Shown: piece by piece, positions 46,378-58,012 of the stretch
How the letters are laid out: every line of letters begins with the position of its first letter
Numbering within the stretch: the stretch's first letter is position 1
Source: Neoechinorhynchus agilis
Taxonomy: Eukaryota; Acanthocephala
Length of the DNA: 64,000 nucleotides
Assembly (NCBI GenBank): GCA_051530055.1
Contig: CM121342.1
Location: 4,960,001 to 5,024,000, forward strand
Direction of reading: 5' to 3'
Position numbers and translations under genes: made by a program
Notes under the pieces: generated by a model
The model's database searches: none
What the model saw: only the letters and a program-made list of their open reading frames with translations
Told to the model about the DNA's origin: nothing

Positions 46378-48230
46378 ATGACGGTAGTTGTGAAAAACAA
46401 TCAATGTCAACAACGTCAACTCACTGAACCTGTTAGGGACGATAGTCTGCTAGTATCAAAAGAAAAAATGCGCCAAAGACGAAGAAACCGTTCAGATTGT
46501 ACACCCATCAATGGCACCGCAATCAATGGTCAAAGATATCCAAGAGTCCGGTTCCCCTGGTTGCTTCCGCTTTTACCAATCAGTACTCATCAACAACAAC
46601 GGCTTACACAAGTCCTAAATCTTCCAAATTCAAGACTAGAACGAACTCGACAAAGGCCCAGACCACGGACTGCATCGATAAGAACAAGTGAACGCGGAAT
46701 CCCCCCTTGGCTGGTTCCAACTACCTCAACACCTCAATTACAAGTTTCACTGAATTTTAAGGCCTTGAATGACAAGTTCGATCATCTAAACTAACCCAGG
46801 TCGATTCATTTCCCCTCAAATCCTCATGATTTTTTTGAACTTCACGATAGATTTTTGAATGGACACCCACAGCCCTCTCAAATACCTTCCAGAGTTTTCT
46901 GTTCCCTTCATCGTGTAGTATTTCGTCCTTTTTGATTGTTCTGACTTCGTCGGTAAGCGTGATTGGACGAAATATTTCCTGGATATTTTTCCCACACATA
47001 CTCATTATATTTAATGTTTAACTATACCAATCGAAAATTCCGCCCCGTTTCCGTCCATGTATTTGAAATCTGGAGACTCCACCTTTTTTTGATTGTTTTC
47101 TCTCAAAAGAGAAACTCTGAATCGACTTGTGGCTACAGTACATATCGAGATCGCTCGTTTTTACCAATACATGTTGTTGACCACTACGGAAAGGATGTTG
47201 ATTCAATATACTGCCAGTAAGTATATTGTGATCATAAAGATGTTTCATAGTGTAATTGACGTTCACGTTGTGGGAAGTTTTACAACTGGTCTCTACCTTG
47301 TGACAAGTGACATTGATCTGACCGTGATCGCTAACACCGAAGGGAAGGATGGACGATTGTTTTTGCAAGCATTAATGCACTACATTGAACGCTACGCTCA
47401 TCTAAACTCAGTCGATATTAAATACGTAGACGCCAGAGTGCCTCTGATACGGATAAAAGATCCGGAAAGCGACATCGAGATCCAAATCACTCTAAATATG
47501 ATCTTAAATTTCGATAGTGCACGATATGTGAATCATCCAAACTCCTTTTTTTGATCACGATTCGTCCTCTTTCAAAAGCGCCCAGACCTTTGTTTAAAGG
47601 AGATTGAATGAAATAGAAGAACGCTCTAGGCACCTTCCTCCGCTGAAATTCATTGTTCCAGTGATCAAACAATTGTTACGAGGCAAAAATCTTAATACTC
47701 CGTACACCGGCGGACTCGGTTCATACGCCATGGTACTGATGGTGATCCACTTTCTGCTTAACGAAGGTGATTTACGCCTATTCAACCTTGGCCAACTCTT
47801 ATATAAATTCCTCCGCTTCTACTCTACATTCGATCATAGAAAATACGAAATCCACGTTACGATCACAGGCACACGATTGGAAGAGCGGAAAATATCTGAA
47901 GATGGTGCCAACGGTGAACTGAATGACCAAAACAATCCAAGCATTATCAACATTCGGGATCCATTAGATCATACCAACAACGTAGGATCGAGTAGCTTCC
48001 GGTATGGACTCGTCCGTGAATGCTTCCTTCAGGCGTATTCACAATTACACAATGCTTTGATTTTTACAGGACGTGATTCAATCTTATCATCAATTATTCA
48101 ACTGTCTCCAGAGTTCCTACGTAAACGACAAGGGATGAACAGACTGATACAATATTCCACTTTAAGAGGATTGTTGCAAAATCATCCGGTTCAACGGCAG
48201 ACAACAACCTCGACTGAACAAAGTCAATAA
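46378..48230 (+). CDS. TENT4/Trf4-like non-canonical poly(A) polymerase homolog
   Basis: This family adds nucleotides to RNA 3' ends. The first exon (46378 to about 46743) encodes an Arg/Gln-rich N-terminus ending near GIPPWLVP. The middle exon (about 47110-47527) has HIEIARFYQYM, the nucleotidyltransferase signature VVGSFTTGLYLVTSDIDL (two catalytic Asp, about 47306-47320) and VPLIRIKDPES. The last exon (about 47600-48230) carries the PAP-associated domain: VIKQLLRGKNL, YTGGLGSYAMVLMV, INIRDPLDHTNNVG and SSSFRYG. The blocks match TENT4 (GGIGSYSLFLM, IEDPLQPGNDVGRSSY). The position of the third catalytic Asp (VKVDISFN in TENT4) reads IEIQITLN, so polymerase activity is doubtful. Exact splice sites between the three parts are not settled. 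Confidence 0.78.
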
Positions 48231-48492
48231 TACTTAAATGTGTACAAAGGAGTAAAAGATTAACCCGAAAACATGTTCATTTTGTGATTGAAAATCTACT
48301 ATTAATGGTGGTGATCTCTTCTTGGTCAATTTCAAAACATAGTTTTCTTATTGGCTTTGCGAAAATACGAAACAGTTTGTGCAACGATTAGTTTCCCTCT
48401 TTTCCACTTTAAAATCTTCAATTATAGACGGAATTTCACCGTGTGATTCGATTGCCGAAAAAAACCGGATTTTTTCTTACTCGTAGATCTGG

Positions 48493-49387
48493 TGATGATT
48501 GTTTGATAGACAATCCGACTGAAAGAGAGAGATTTTACTAAAACACCAAGCTTTCGCCGTCCAACGGCTTCTTCAGGGTGTTCTTGGCAGCAGCGAAGAT
48601 CGGACTGTCCATCCGCATGCCGATAAGATTACTAAGCGCTGCTTAGTTGTTCAGCCGCATGTTTCACCTATTGATGATTGTTTGATAGACAATCCGACTG
48701 AAAGAGAGAGATTTTACTAAAACACCAAGCTTTCGCCGTCCAACGGCTTCTTCAGGGTGTTCTTGGCAGCAGCGAAGATCGGACTGTCCATCCGCATGTC
48801 GATAAGATTACTAAGCGCTGCTTAGTTGTTCAGCCGCATGTTTCACCTATTGATGATTGTTTGATAGACAATCCGACTGAAAGAGAGAGATTTTATTCAA
48901 ACACCAAGCTTTCGCCGTCCAACGGCTTCTTCAGGGTGTTCTTGGCAGCAGCGAAGATCGGACTGTCCATCCGCATGTCGATAAGATTACTAAGCGCTGC
49001 TTAGTTGTTCAGCCGCATGTTTCACCTATTGATGATTGTTTGATAGACAATCCGACTGAAAGAGAGAGATTTTACTAAAACACCAAGCTTTCGCCGTCCA
49101 ACGGCTTCTTCAGGGTGTTCTTGGCAGCAGCGAAGATCGGACTGTCCATCCGCATGTCGATAAGATTACTAAGCGCTGCTTAGTTGTTCAGCCGCATGTT
49201 TCACCTATTGATGATTGTTTGATAGACAATCCGACTGAAAGAGAGAGATTTTACTAAAACACCAAGCTTTCGCCGTCCAACGGCTTCTTCAGGGTGTTCT
49301 TGGCAGCAGCGAAGATCGGACTGTCCATCCGCATGTCGATAAGATTACTAAGCGCTGCTTAGTTGTTCAGCCGCATGTTTCACCTAG
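48493..49387. repeat. ~180-bp satellite-like tandem repeat, 5 copies
   Basis: Copies begin GATGATTGTTTGATAGAC at 48493, 48673, 48852, 49031 and 49210 and are almost identical, so amplification is recent. Each unit carries the perfect palindrome CTAAGCGCTGCTTAG and a GC-richer middle (CCAAGCTTTCGCCGTCCAAC). No coding frame is maintained. Confidence 0.9.
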
Positions 49388-51583
49388 TGACCTACTCTTA
49401 GATCGATGAATTGAAATTCATTACAAATAGATCGACTGAGCGCGTATAAAATCGATTTTCTACTATTTGAATATTAGAGTCCTTACTAGCAATTCAGACT
49501 TCCTTATAGCATAAACAAACCTAATCTCTTCAAAGTCGAGAATCGTATTGGTGGTACAATTAAAGAGCATCTTGACTGAAGTGCGTCTATATAACTTCTT
49601 CATTTAAGTAGCATCATCTTTAAGTAGTATCAAAAGTTAAATGCAATTTACAGCTACCCAAATATTCTCAGAGTATAATCAGATTTACATTTGACGAGTT
49701 GCTGATTGATGTTTAAGTTGTTGCAGTAATTAAATTTTTTATAAACCACTATGCGTTTAGAGTGGTGGACAGATTGGCTATTTAAAAAAGAGGAAATCAC
49801 ACATCATCTCCAGTAAGCCACCAAAAAAAGGGGTTTAAAATATCATAAACCTTTAGGTCTCGTGCTACTGCATTCCGGTTTACTTGTTTTGATAGCCGAG
49901 TGTGTTGCAAAGTGACTCGGAGAGGGGAACATGTAATTGGCATGTACCATTAAGTATAAATCCCAGTCACCCGAACTCGAGGGATTGCTTAAACAACAAT
50001 TCTAATGTTTGACCCTTGTCACTGAGCCGATTGGCTTCGTTAAATTTTATTAAACGCATATTATTGGCACCAAAATTTTTTTGCATTGGGTGTAATGGAA
50101 CCGCCTGGACCGAATTATACTAATTACCCCTTCAATAACTAATTTTCAGAAAATAATTAAGAAAGGCGTAATAAATGCAACCTTTGACAAAACCTCGAAA
50201 TTAAAGCAACAAAATTTGTGAATGATATGGATGTAAAAAAAAGAAGGTAGAAGACCAACGAAAAGGCCGAAAATTTTCAAGATAAATCTATTTTCTTTGT
50301 TCATTATTTTTAAACATCTTTTTTTTCAAATAAGAATTTTTTCTTTTAGTTTTCATAGTCGAGTGTGTGCAGAACGGTATACCCAATATCTCAGGAGCAT
50401 GGGCTGAAGTGTCCCGAATGCTAACTGGTGACGGTTTGAAGGTTAAGCTATTTTGGAACGAGATTCGAAGGCGATAAACTGACTTTGAGTGCAGAACACA
50501 GTGAAGAAATCTTAGACTCGAGTCAACAGTGATGTCTACTTAGAATCTACAGCGTTGATTTAATATTCATTTTCGCTTGCCGCGACATCAGTAGCAACGC
50601 CGCTTCTGTCCGGCGAAATGTTGACAGATCGATCCACAACAGGATGTAAGTTTAACGAACTTTTAAATGGGTCTTGTGGTCCATCATCGAACACCATTAT
50701 GACACTAGAAGGAAAAAGGTTCAGGTCTTGTCATGCGATACGTGTTATAATTGGTTAAAAGTATCTTTGTAGCCAATTAAGAACCCCCCAAGCCGCTGAT
50801 GGTCTAAAAATGATAAGGGCGGTAATTATCGCACATAAAAAACGCTGCATCGTGATTGGCTGTAACAAAATTTGATCCGATGGTGTTACACTAAATTCAG
50901 ATTTTCTTCGAGTGGTTAAGGGGAGAAAATAGAGTCTGAGAAGCCCATAAAACAGTGCAGCATCTTAACACATGGAAAAACTTCTCTACAGCGGCCACGA
51001 TCTCCACCGCTTCGTTGCCGCACATTCTATATTGGAGACGGCGGCGGCGGCGGCGGCGGCGGTGGTGGTGACGGCTGGTTGGGCTTTAATTTTAAATATG
51101 ACAGAGGCAGCACGATGGGATGAATAAATAAAGAGTCGCTTGAATGAAGTAGAATAAGCTTGTGTGTGCAATGTTCTTGCAAAATAAACTAGCCAGCGGC
51201 GGCAGTAAATTGACCTCAATTTAGCCGATCTCGTTTTCGCTCATTAATCGCCTTAATATTCTCTTTTTTTGCACTAATTATTGTTTTATCAGCAGGTGCT
51301 CAGCGTTTATCCAATGTTGGTTCAGTCCTCCGGCTATCTCTAGGGACTTAATTGGCTAAAGCCATGCGTATTAATAAGGTCATCTCTCACCCGAAACGGT
51401 GTCAAGAGCTCTTGCGCTTTTGAGAGAATGAGTTGTGGTATCGCTTATGCGCACAGGCATTTCCTGACCGAGAATCTCAGCTTCCTTTCTCTATTTAGCC
51501 ACCATATCACATTCCACTGCCGCCGCCACAACATCCTATACGGCTAATGGCAAGGATTATCCGTCCCTTTTTTCGTTCTATAG
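49388..51583. other. Intergenic, no supported gene
   Basis: AT-rich. It includes two stretches with a TAGYCGAGTGTGT motif (about 49895 and 50358) that hint at old tRNA-like repeat heads, and a GGC microsatellite at about 51038-51066. The 5' flank of the adhesion gene lies at the end. Confidence 0.4.
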
Positions 51584-53302
51584 ATGAATCTCCTCGTATC
51601 CAAGTGGTGTACTATATTTACTTTCCTTTCAATCGCGTCTCCTGCCATGAGTGAAGACGTGGTCGCTGCTTTGCGTTCAAAAGATGTTCGATTGCGTTGT
51701 GGCCCGTTCGATTTTCTCAATGATGTATCGTTTATTTGGTCCTTTGGTCGAGAATACGACAATGGGAGCACTCTCAACCAACAAAATATTTTCTTAAACA
51801 ACTTTTCACTTGAAAAGGACAGAGAAGATCTGAGTGTGGAGATTATTCAATCCAGATTAAGTACTAAAACGAAGAGTTCGATTGTTAAAATTGAACAATT
51901 GAATGAGACGAACGTGGGGGTTTACAGATGCGATGCGTTAATCGACGGAAATCGAACGAGTAAAGTGTACAGAGTTCATCTTTTCGGTAAGTTTTTTTGA
52001 GAGTCTAACAGGAAAATTAGTTGCTTAGCACCGTTTAGCTTCACCGAAAATAAGGAAGTTCCAGAAATCGGTTTATATTGAAGACGAAGATGCGGATTTT
52101 TTTGAGGAGTGTTCAGCAACTGAAGGTGTTCCGAACAATTCTTCGATTTATTGGCAAAAAGTCAAAGGACCGGTAAGTTCTCAAGGAACCATGCACTGAA
52201 GCACTATTGTCTCTCGAAGTCGCATTTGTTGAGACATTGGCGAGCTGGCGACTTTTCCCTCTCAAACATAACCTTCTTTTAGGCTGCTCAAAAACGAACA
52301 AATTCATCAATCCTTCGTTTAAAATCGCTTCAATCCACAGACGCCGGCATTTACGAATGCGTTGCCACAAATGGTGTTACGGACGAAGACCGCAAAAACA
52401 TCACTCTTATTGTAAAATGTACGTAAATTTGCATTGTTCAAGTTAATGAGTTCCGTTTTTGATAGACAAACCAAAGGTTAAAGTAATCCAAGAAAACCTA
52501 TGGCTTCTCGATAGAACTCAGCTTAAGATCGAATGCAAAGTGTTCGCATTCCCAGAAGCAGTTGTTTCATGGACGTTTAGGAACGCTTCTCTGCCCGTCG
52601 ACGTATCAGTGGTCCAGCAGTCAAACTCATTTGAGGTTGGTAATTTCCACAGATTAGTAGTCGGTCAACAATACGTAAAGAAAACCTCGACCGTTTTTGT
52701 ACCACCTCAAGCTAAGTTTTCCGGTGAGTACAAGTGCGAAGCTACCAATGAACAGGGTGAGTCGAGTGTGATTGTGCGAGTGAACGCAAGACCGAATGCT
52801 ATAATGGCGATTTCGGTCGAGAATTCGTCGAGGTTCAGCGATGCCTGTGTGCTGAAATGGAGCTTGAGTTCTGGAACCCAGATTCATCAATACATTTTAC
52901 AAATCAAACAAACAACAAACACAACCAATTATCGCAATCACAGTTTCGTACGGTCGTCGAATTCGGTTGGTTGGTCGTCCAATCGGACTCAACAGCATCG
53001 AAGAAAGGACATGTTTACAGTAACAAACCTTCAACCGAATTCAACGTATGAATGGAGGATCCGTGCCAAGAATGTATTCGGTGAAAGCAATTGGAGCGAT
53101 GTGTTCAAATGTCAAACCCATTCAGGTATGCATTTTCAAAAAAAACACGAAACATCTAGCGATTTTACTCCCGTTGTTGTAGATCCACAAAAACAATACG
53201 TCCAACTGGCACCTAATACCGACTATGGAAGTAGATTGAAGGCAACGACGAAACTTCAGCGATCCTTTCAGAGATTAAGAAATGAAAGTTTTAAATCTAA
53301 AG
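51584..53302 (+). CDS. Ig/FN3 cell-adhesion protein (NCAM/Fasciclin II-like), 3' end not found
   Basis: Secreted or membrane adhesion protein. Exons 51584-51986, 52039-52172, 52283-52418, 52466-53125 and 53183-53302 are phase-compatible. The ATG at 51584 opens a signal peptide (KWCTIFTFLSIASPAMS). Three Ig-like domains follow: Cys pairs with GVYRCDA in the first, IYWQ...DAGIYECVA in the second, and VVSWTF...GEYKCEATNEQG in the third. One FN3 domain has LQPNSTYEWRIRAKN and WSDVFKC. After 53302 I find no transmembrane helix, GPI signal or convincing further exon before LINE debris. The gene is either truncated by mobile-element insertion or continues through a very long intron. NCAM/Fas2-type proteins usually have five Ig and two FN3 domains. 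Confidence 0.75.
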
Positions 53303-54239
53303 GTCAGGAGAGCTTTTACCGAAATCGTTTCATTTTTCTTTAAAAAAACTCAGAATTAAGAAACAAAGCAGGACCATTGAACATGGCAATCAATTCATTT
53401 GTCATATTGGGCTCGTTTGTATGGATTCGCGTTTGAGCGAGAAATTTCTGAAATGTCAAATAAAACTCACATTGTCCATAATTTCAAAGGGAAAATAAAA
53501 TTAAACGTAGAAAAAAATAGACAACCGACTTCACAGGTCCAGAGCCTTCGAAATGTTCCATTGGTTGTTTTATGTGGCGAAGAAATTAAAATCATCATTT
53601 ATAAAACAACAACGAATATAAACAGTTCAATCTTCAAACAAATACTTTTGGTGAAAATAATCGTTCGGCCAAACAAAGATATTTGATTTATAGGGGAAAT
53701 ATTTCGCGAGGACGAAAATCTCGCCTCCTCCTAAGTCATTGTTTTCGCAGGAAAATACAATAAAGCTTTTCGTGAAATATTTGCCCTATAAATCAAATAT
53801 CTTTGTTTGACCGAAGGATTATTTTAACCAACCAGAAGGATTTTCTCTGTCGATTACACTTCAAACAAATGTTAACGGCAAGGAGGTTTGGACAGCACCT
53901 TTCCATAAAAATAAAGTTTTGTTCAATCGATTCATAATGAAAAATTGGGAGTGGATGTTTCGTCACGCAAAATCCATTTGGGGAGCAGACAATGGGAAAT
54001 AATAATCCAATTTCTACGTTATATCAAGTCGAGCTCGATGTAGCGAATAAGAACAATGGAGAAACTAATGAAACGAATTAAATGGGAAATTGCGATTGAA
54101 ACTTGCAAGAAAGCATTTAGGAAGTAATCTGAATGCAATTTATGTACAGTTGAGAGGAAAAATCGCAACTGTGCTCATGTCACGTCGTCAAAAAGAATCA
54201 AAGAACACGAACGATACCGTGTCTGAAAAACTTATCCTA
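53303..54239. other. Spacer downstream of the adhesion gene with a foldback
   Basis: Contains the inverted repeat at 53654-53825 and otherwise unassigned AT-rich sequence. The open frame 53399-53686 runs into the foldback arm and has no domain. No terminal exon for the adhesion gene could be identified. Confidence 0.4.
53654..53825. repeat. Foldback inverted repeat with ~55-bp arms
   Basis: Left arm 53654-53709 and right arm 53771-53825 pair over AAAATAATC, GGCCAAACAAAGATATTTGA, TTTATAGGG and AAATATTTCGCGA. The loop contains AGTCATTGTTTT...AAAGCTTTTCG, similar to the loop of the 18.7-20.8 kb modules (CGTCATTGTTTTAAAGTCGA), so they belong to one family. Confidence 0.8.
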
Positions 54240-54985
54240 CAAGGGAACGAGCGAACAAACAAAAGGTGATTCCTCCGTTGTACTGCGCGATTTGGAGACG
54301 CTGATTAGGGAAACTGCGAGATTGGGCGTTGAGCTCAATGCTGGAAAGTGTGAGCTTCTAGTATTGAATACTGGAGACGCCGCGTCAAAGTCTCTAGGTC
54401 TTAAACTCGTGACTCGGGAACAACTCAGCCTTCTGGGTAGTTGCGTCTTTGATTCAAATGTGAAAGCTGAAATCGGCCATATCATACCGAAACTTTCGTT
54501 GCTGTGCGATAGGATGAGCGCCCTTTCGGCTCATGAAGCGTTATTTCTGATAAAGAACGCACTCGGTATCCCCAAAGCAACATTCTTCAAACATAAGGAA
54601 GGATTGGCTAAACTCGACGACAAGGTGAACGCTTGTCTCGAGCGTATTTTAAATGTCCAGCTCTCAGATGAGATGTGGCGACAAGCTTCATTGCCTGTGT
54701 CATCTGGGGGATTCTGGCACTAGTAGACGTTGCCAGCCTTTCTTGGATCGTTTGAGGGGAGTCAATCGATAGCGAAGAAAATTCTGAGGGAAAAGTTTTC
54801 TCTTGACCAAGACTTTGTGGTGGCAGTTGAAGAATGGTGCCAGCAGGAATTCTCAATGGCGAATTGTTACACACAAAAGTTTTATTGAACTCTTCATTGC
54901 GAATTCTCAAGGCCTCATCCTCCTCCTCGAGCATTGCTTTAAGTTCTTAAATATGAGAGCTCATTTAATGCAAGCATTTTATTAA
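54240..54985 (+). mobile_element. LINE ORF2 fragment (post-RT region)
   Basis: The frame 54292-54723 encodes a typical non-LTR segment: LGVELNAGKCELLVL (after the RT active site), LSLLGSCVF, DRMSALSAHEALFLIKNALG and LNVQLSDEMWRQASLPVSSGG. Decayed continuation is visible to about 54985 (AFLGSFEGS, FSLDQDF in another frame). Truncated at both ends. Same family as 29403 and 59215 by its position in the ORF2 consensus. Confidence 0.75.
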
Positions 54986-55227
54986 AACGTCGATTAAAAA
55001 GTTTTACGAGGATTAGTTTGATGATATTAAATACAGTTTGCTTTCAATTGTATTGTTTGCAAGTGTCTGCGAAAAACTCGAGTGTGTAATAATTCGCCAT
55101 TGAAAATACAAATCAACTCGAAGGAATAACTGGATGGAATTATTGGAATATTGCCAAAACCGATCATTTCCGGCGTTATCGCATCAAAAGATTTTCAATT
55201 TTTCAGAAAAGTGGATTGGAAATATCA

Positions 55228-55345
55228 GTGACGCGTTTTAGATACGAAAGAATGTTAAAGTGTCGTTTTGAGTCTCAGTGACGTATTCAGGATACGAAAG
55301 AATGTTAAAGTGTCGTTTTGAATGTTAGTGACGCGTTTTAGATGG
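55228..55345. repeat. ~50-bp tandem repeat at a LINE 3' end
   Basis: Two to three copies of AGATACGAAAGAATGTTAAA, then GTGTCGTTTTGAGTCTCAGT and GACGTATTC. The same unit makes up the large array at 63450-64000. It lies just beyond the 3' end of the reverse-strand LINE at 55410-56450. Confidence 0.8.
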
Positions 55346-55409
55346 AGGATCGGGTGAAGGGGTTCCTGCCTTTTTATAGGTTGCCAAACGAACCTACGCT
55401 AACAATGCA

Positions 55410-56450
55410 TCAAAGATGTTGTTTTATGAAACATTTTAAGACGACGGATTTGAGATTTGGAAAGGTTGCAAAAGACGGGATAACCGTAGGAGAGGGAAGG
55501 TAAAATAAAGCAGAAGTAAAAATTGTGGAGATCGGGTGACGAGATTCAAAAATGTCGGAGGCGCTTGAGAAGATAATTTTTAAAGGTGTTGTGCTTGAGG
55601 GAGATGAGGTTACTCGTAGGATGTCATTTAGAAGCTCAATGAAAGATGTGGGGTTGCGGGAGAGAGAAGGGATCATTTCGAAGCATTTGGATAATTTGAG
55701 ATGGAGTTTGTTATTGGTGCAGAAATCTTTTATGTGTGTGATTTCGTTAGAGGTTAAGAGAGGCGGGGTGGTGAATGGATGATGAGGGTGATATCGTCGG
55801 CGTACGGGAAGAGTTTAGAGTGAGAGGAGAGAGGTCATTTAGGAAAATATTAAAGAAAAGTGGTGACAGCACCTTGAGGTACGCCTTTGGTGAGGGATAG
55901 GTTGATAGAAGGGGTAGAACGGCAGTGAATGTATTGTTTGCGATTGTGAATATAAGATTCGAGCCAGCGGATCTGCCACAAGTTGAGATCGGGAGTCGAA
56001 TGCTTTCGATAAATCAAGTTGAATGAGACGGGTGATTCGAGAGGGATTATTGTCACAGTTGCGTAAAAGTGTGTCATAAATGTAAAGTAGGGCACCAGTT
56101 GCAAAAAATTTGGGCCGGAACCCGAATTGTAGGAGCGATAACTTTTCGTTGAGAAGTGAAAGAAAGTGAGTTTTAAAACATTTTTCGATGATTTTTGAAA
56201 GAGCGGCATGTAGAATGGAAATTGGACGGAATGATTCGGCCGAAATAGGATGTCCTTTTTTTTGGAACAAGGATGACTTTAGCAGACAAAGACGATTGGC
56301 TGAAGGAGGACGATAGATACCGTTAATGGTTAAATTTCGGCTGCCTGAGCGAAGTTTGAGCGAGAGAGCGTTATGTAGATGAGTTGAAGGGCAGAGGGGG
56401 AAGATGGAGACTGCCTCCTACGCGTTTGTCTCTGTAGGAGTGTAAAGAAG
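55410..56450 (-). mobile_element. LINE reverse transcriptase fragment
   Basis: The reverse strand carries RT motifs in order: FRPISILHAALSKIIEKC and LLQFGFRPKF (56270-56100), motif A IQLDLSKAFDS (about 56030), motif B LTKGVPQGAV (about 55890) and motif C FPYADDITLI (about 55795). A degraded thumb region follows to 55410. The motifs lie in at least two frames, so the copy is broken. The style is CR1/Jockey-like. Confidence 0.8.
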
Positions 56451-56796
56451 TGTAACCAGGAATTGAAGCGGTGTCGGAATTAGAGGAATGCCGCCATGTT
56501 TCAACAATGGTGAAAATGTATGCGTTTGTGGAAGAGGCCAATAGCGAAAGATGGTCCAGCGAGACTAAAATAGAAAGAAAATTAGTTGTTTTTAATACTT
56601 TTGAAGATGCGTTGTTTTTAACGTTAAAAGTGTAAATCTAAAGCTTTTTTGGGGCTTTAGGAAAACCAAAATAGAAAAGATATGGTAACCCACGGTCTTT
56701 TAAATATCTCAAGAAACAAATTCAAAGTGAGATAAATTTTACTACGTGAGGTAACCTCCACACATGTTTCAAGTAAACATTTTTTAAGAAATTTAG
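56451..56796. other. Spacer and upstream region of the LRR gene
   Basis: No gene seen. It includes the remaining upstream part of the LINE relic and the proximal promoter of the LRR gene. Confidence 0.4.
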
Positions 56797-56804
56797 TATA
56801 AAAG
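56797..56804 (+). promoter_or_regulatory. TATA box of the LRR gene
   Basis: TATAAAAG lies 39 bases upstream of the ATG at 56843. By the usual spacing transcription would start near 56828, leaving a very short 5' UTR. A TATA box is typical of highly or conditionally expressed single-exon genes. Confidence 0.6.
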
Positions 56805-56842
56805 CGGGGACAACACTCCTAGTCCTCTAACAAAATATTGCA

Positions 56843-58012
56843 ATGAAACTCCAACTCTTTCTCTTAAGTTTTCTAGTTGGTTTACTGGTTTGCGAAGATG
56901 AAAGGCCGTCAGACCAATGCGCTATCATAGAACCAATCGATGTGGATTTTGCGATTCTGTGTGGTTTCAGCCATGACAATGCCACTACACTTATTGAAGC
57001 TTTAAATTCAAAAGCAAATGAATCAGTAGTCAGTCTTGCAATTGCAGGTGTTGGTATCGATGAAATTCCAACCAATCTATCTGACATTCTAAAAAACGTT
57101 ACGGCTCTAAAACTTGGATATCAGCCTTCGAGGGAATATGAGATATGCACAAAAATTTTCTATAACATTAAGCAACTGGAATTGGACGACATGAATATAA
57201 GTGAAATGAAATTCATTCAAAAACATCCAAATCTCACGGCTTTAACAATTTCAGGTGGAGCGATGGAACAATTGGATAAATCATTTGGGACAAACCTTCC
57301 TAATCTTAGAATGCTCTCTGTTAATTCTACTAAACTGTCAAGCCTTGGAGTAATCAAAAAGATGTGCTCACTGCGGTACTTAATCCTGAATGAAAATAAG
57401 ATAACTTCACTCGATATTGACAACACAACTTGTTTCCAAAACCTTACTGATCTCGATCTGTACGGAAACGCCATTAAATCAGTCGCAATCGATCACAGCG
57501 CCCTACCAGAACTCAGAAATCTTAATATTGATTTCCTCGGCGATCTTAATCAATTAATCAAAAGTCTGAACTTACCAGAGCTAAAAAGATTGATCGTGAG
57601 AAAGTCGAATAGTACGATATTTAATGTTTCTAACCTGGAAAACTTACCTAAGCTGAAAGCTTTATATTTCGAACAAGGCAAATTGGAAAGAGTACCGATT
57701 GGTAACCAACAAACTAATGCTAATATATCAAGTCTTAACCTTGCCAAGAACAATATCAGTACTGTGAATGGATCTGATTTTGAAGGATGGACAAATCTAC
57801 GCCAACTTTATTTAAATCACAACAAAATCAAGGAGTTATCAGAGAATTCATTCTCGAATCTGACTAAATTAAGGGTTCTTGATCTACAAAACAACAATAT
57901 TTCGCAACCATACACCACTGATTTCCTAGGTTTACCAAACACTACAAGAGTGCTTCTTGACGGAAACCCGATAACTACTATTCCGCCATCTACTACAACC
58001 GAGCCTAATTAA
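56843..58012 (+). CDS. Secreted leucine-rich repeat protein
   Basis: Single open exon of 389 residues with no intron. Residues 1-17 form a signal peptide (MKLQLFLLSFLVGLLVC). The body consists of LRRs from about residue 80, including LRYLILNENKITSL, LTDLDLYGNAIKSV, ISSLNLAKNNISTV, LRQLYLNHNKIKEL and LRVLDLQNNNIS, with many N-glycosylation sites. No transmembrane helix or GPI signal is seen; the tail is short and Thr/Pro-rich (IPPSTTTEPN). It looks whole. The lack of introns in an intron-rich neighbourhood suggests a retrocopy or a fast-evolving secreted family. A specific role cannot be inferred. AATAAA follows at 58035. Confidence 0.88.
   Translation: MKLQLFLLSFLVGLLVCEDERPSDQCAIIEPIDVDFAILCGFSHDNATTLIEALNSKANESVVSLAIAGVGIDEIPTNLSDILKNVTALKLGYQPSREYEICTKIFYNIKQLELDDMNISEMKFIQKHPNLTALTISGGAMEQLDKSFGTNLPNLRMLSVNSTKLSSLGVIKKMCSLRYLILNENKITSLDIDNTTCFQNLTDLDLYGNAIKSVAIDHSALPELRNLNIDFLGDLNQLIKSLNLPELKRLIVRKSNSTIFNVSNLENLPKLKALYFEQGKLERVPIGNQQTNANISSLNLAKNNISTVNGSDFEGWTNLRQLYLNHNKIKELSENSFSNLTKLRVLDLQNNNISQPYTTDFLGLPNTTRVLLDGNPITTIPPSTTTEPN

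Noticed and set aside
47217-47252. A 35-base intron (GTAAGT...CATAG) inside the TENT4-like catalytic exon
   Set aside because: Removing it creates an immediate stop, while reading through keeps the conserved frame up to VVGSF.
49890-50420. tRNA-like A-box motifs (TAGYCGAGTGTGT) at about 49895 and 50358
   Set aside because: No B box or cloverleaf; at best old SINE remnants.
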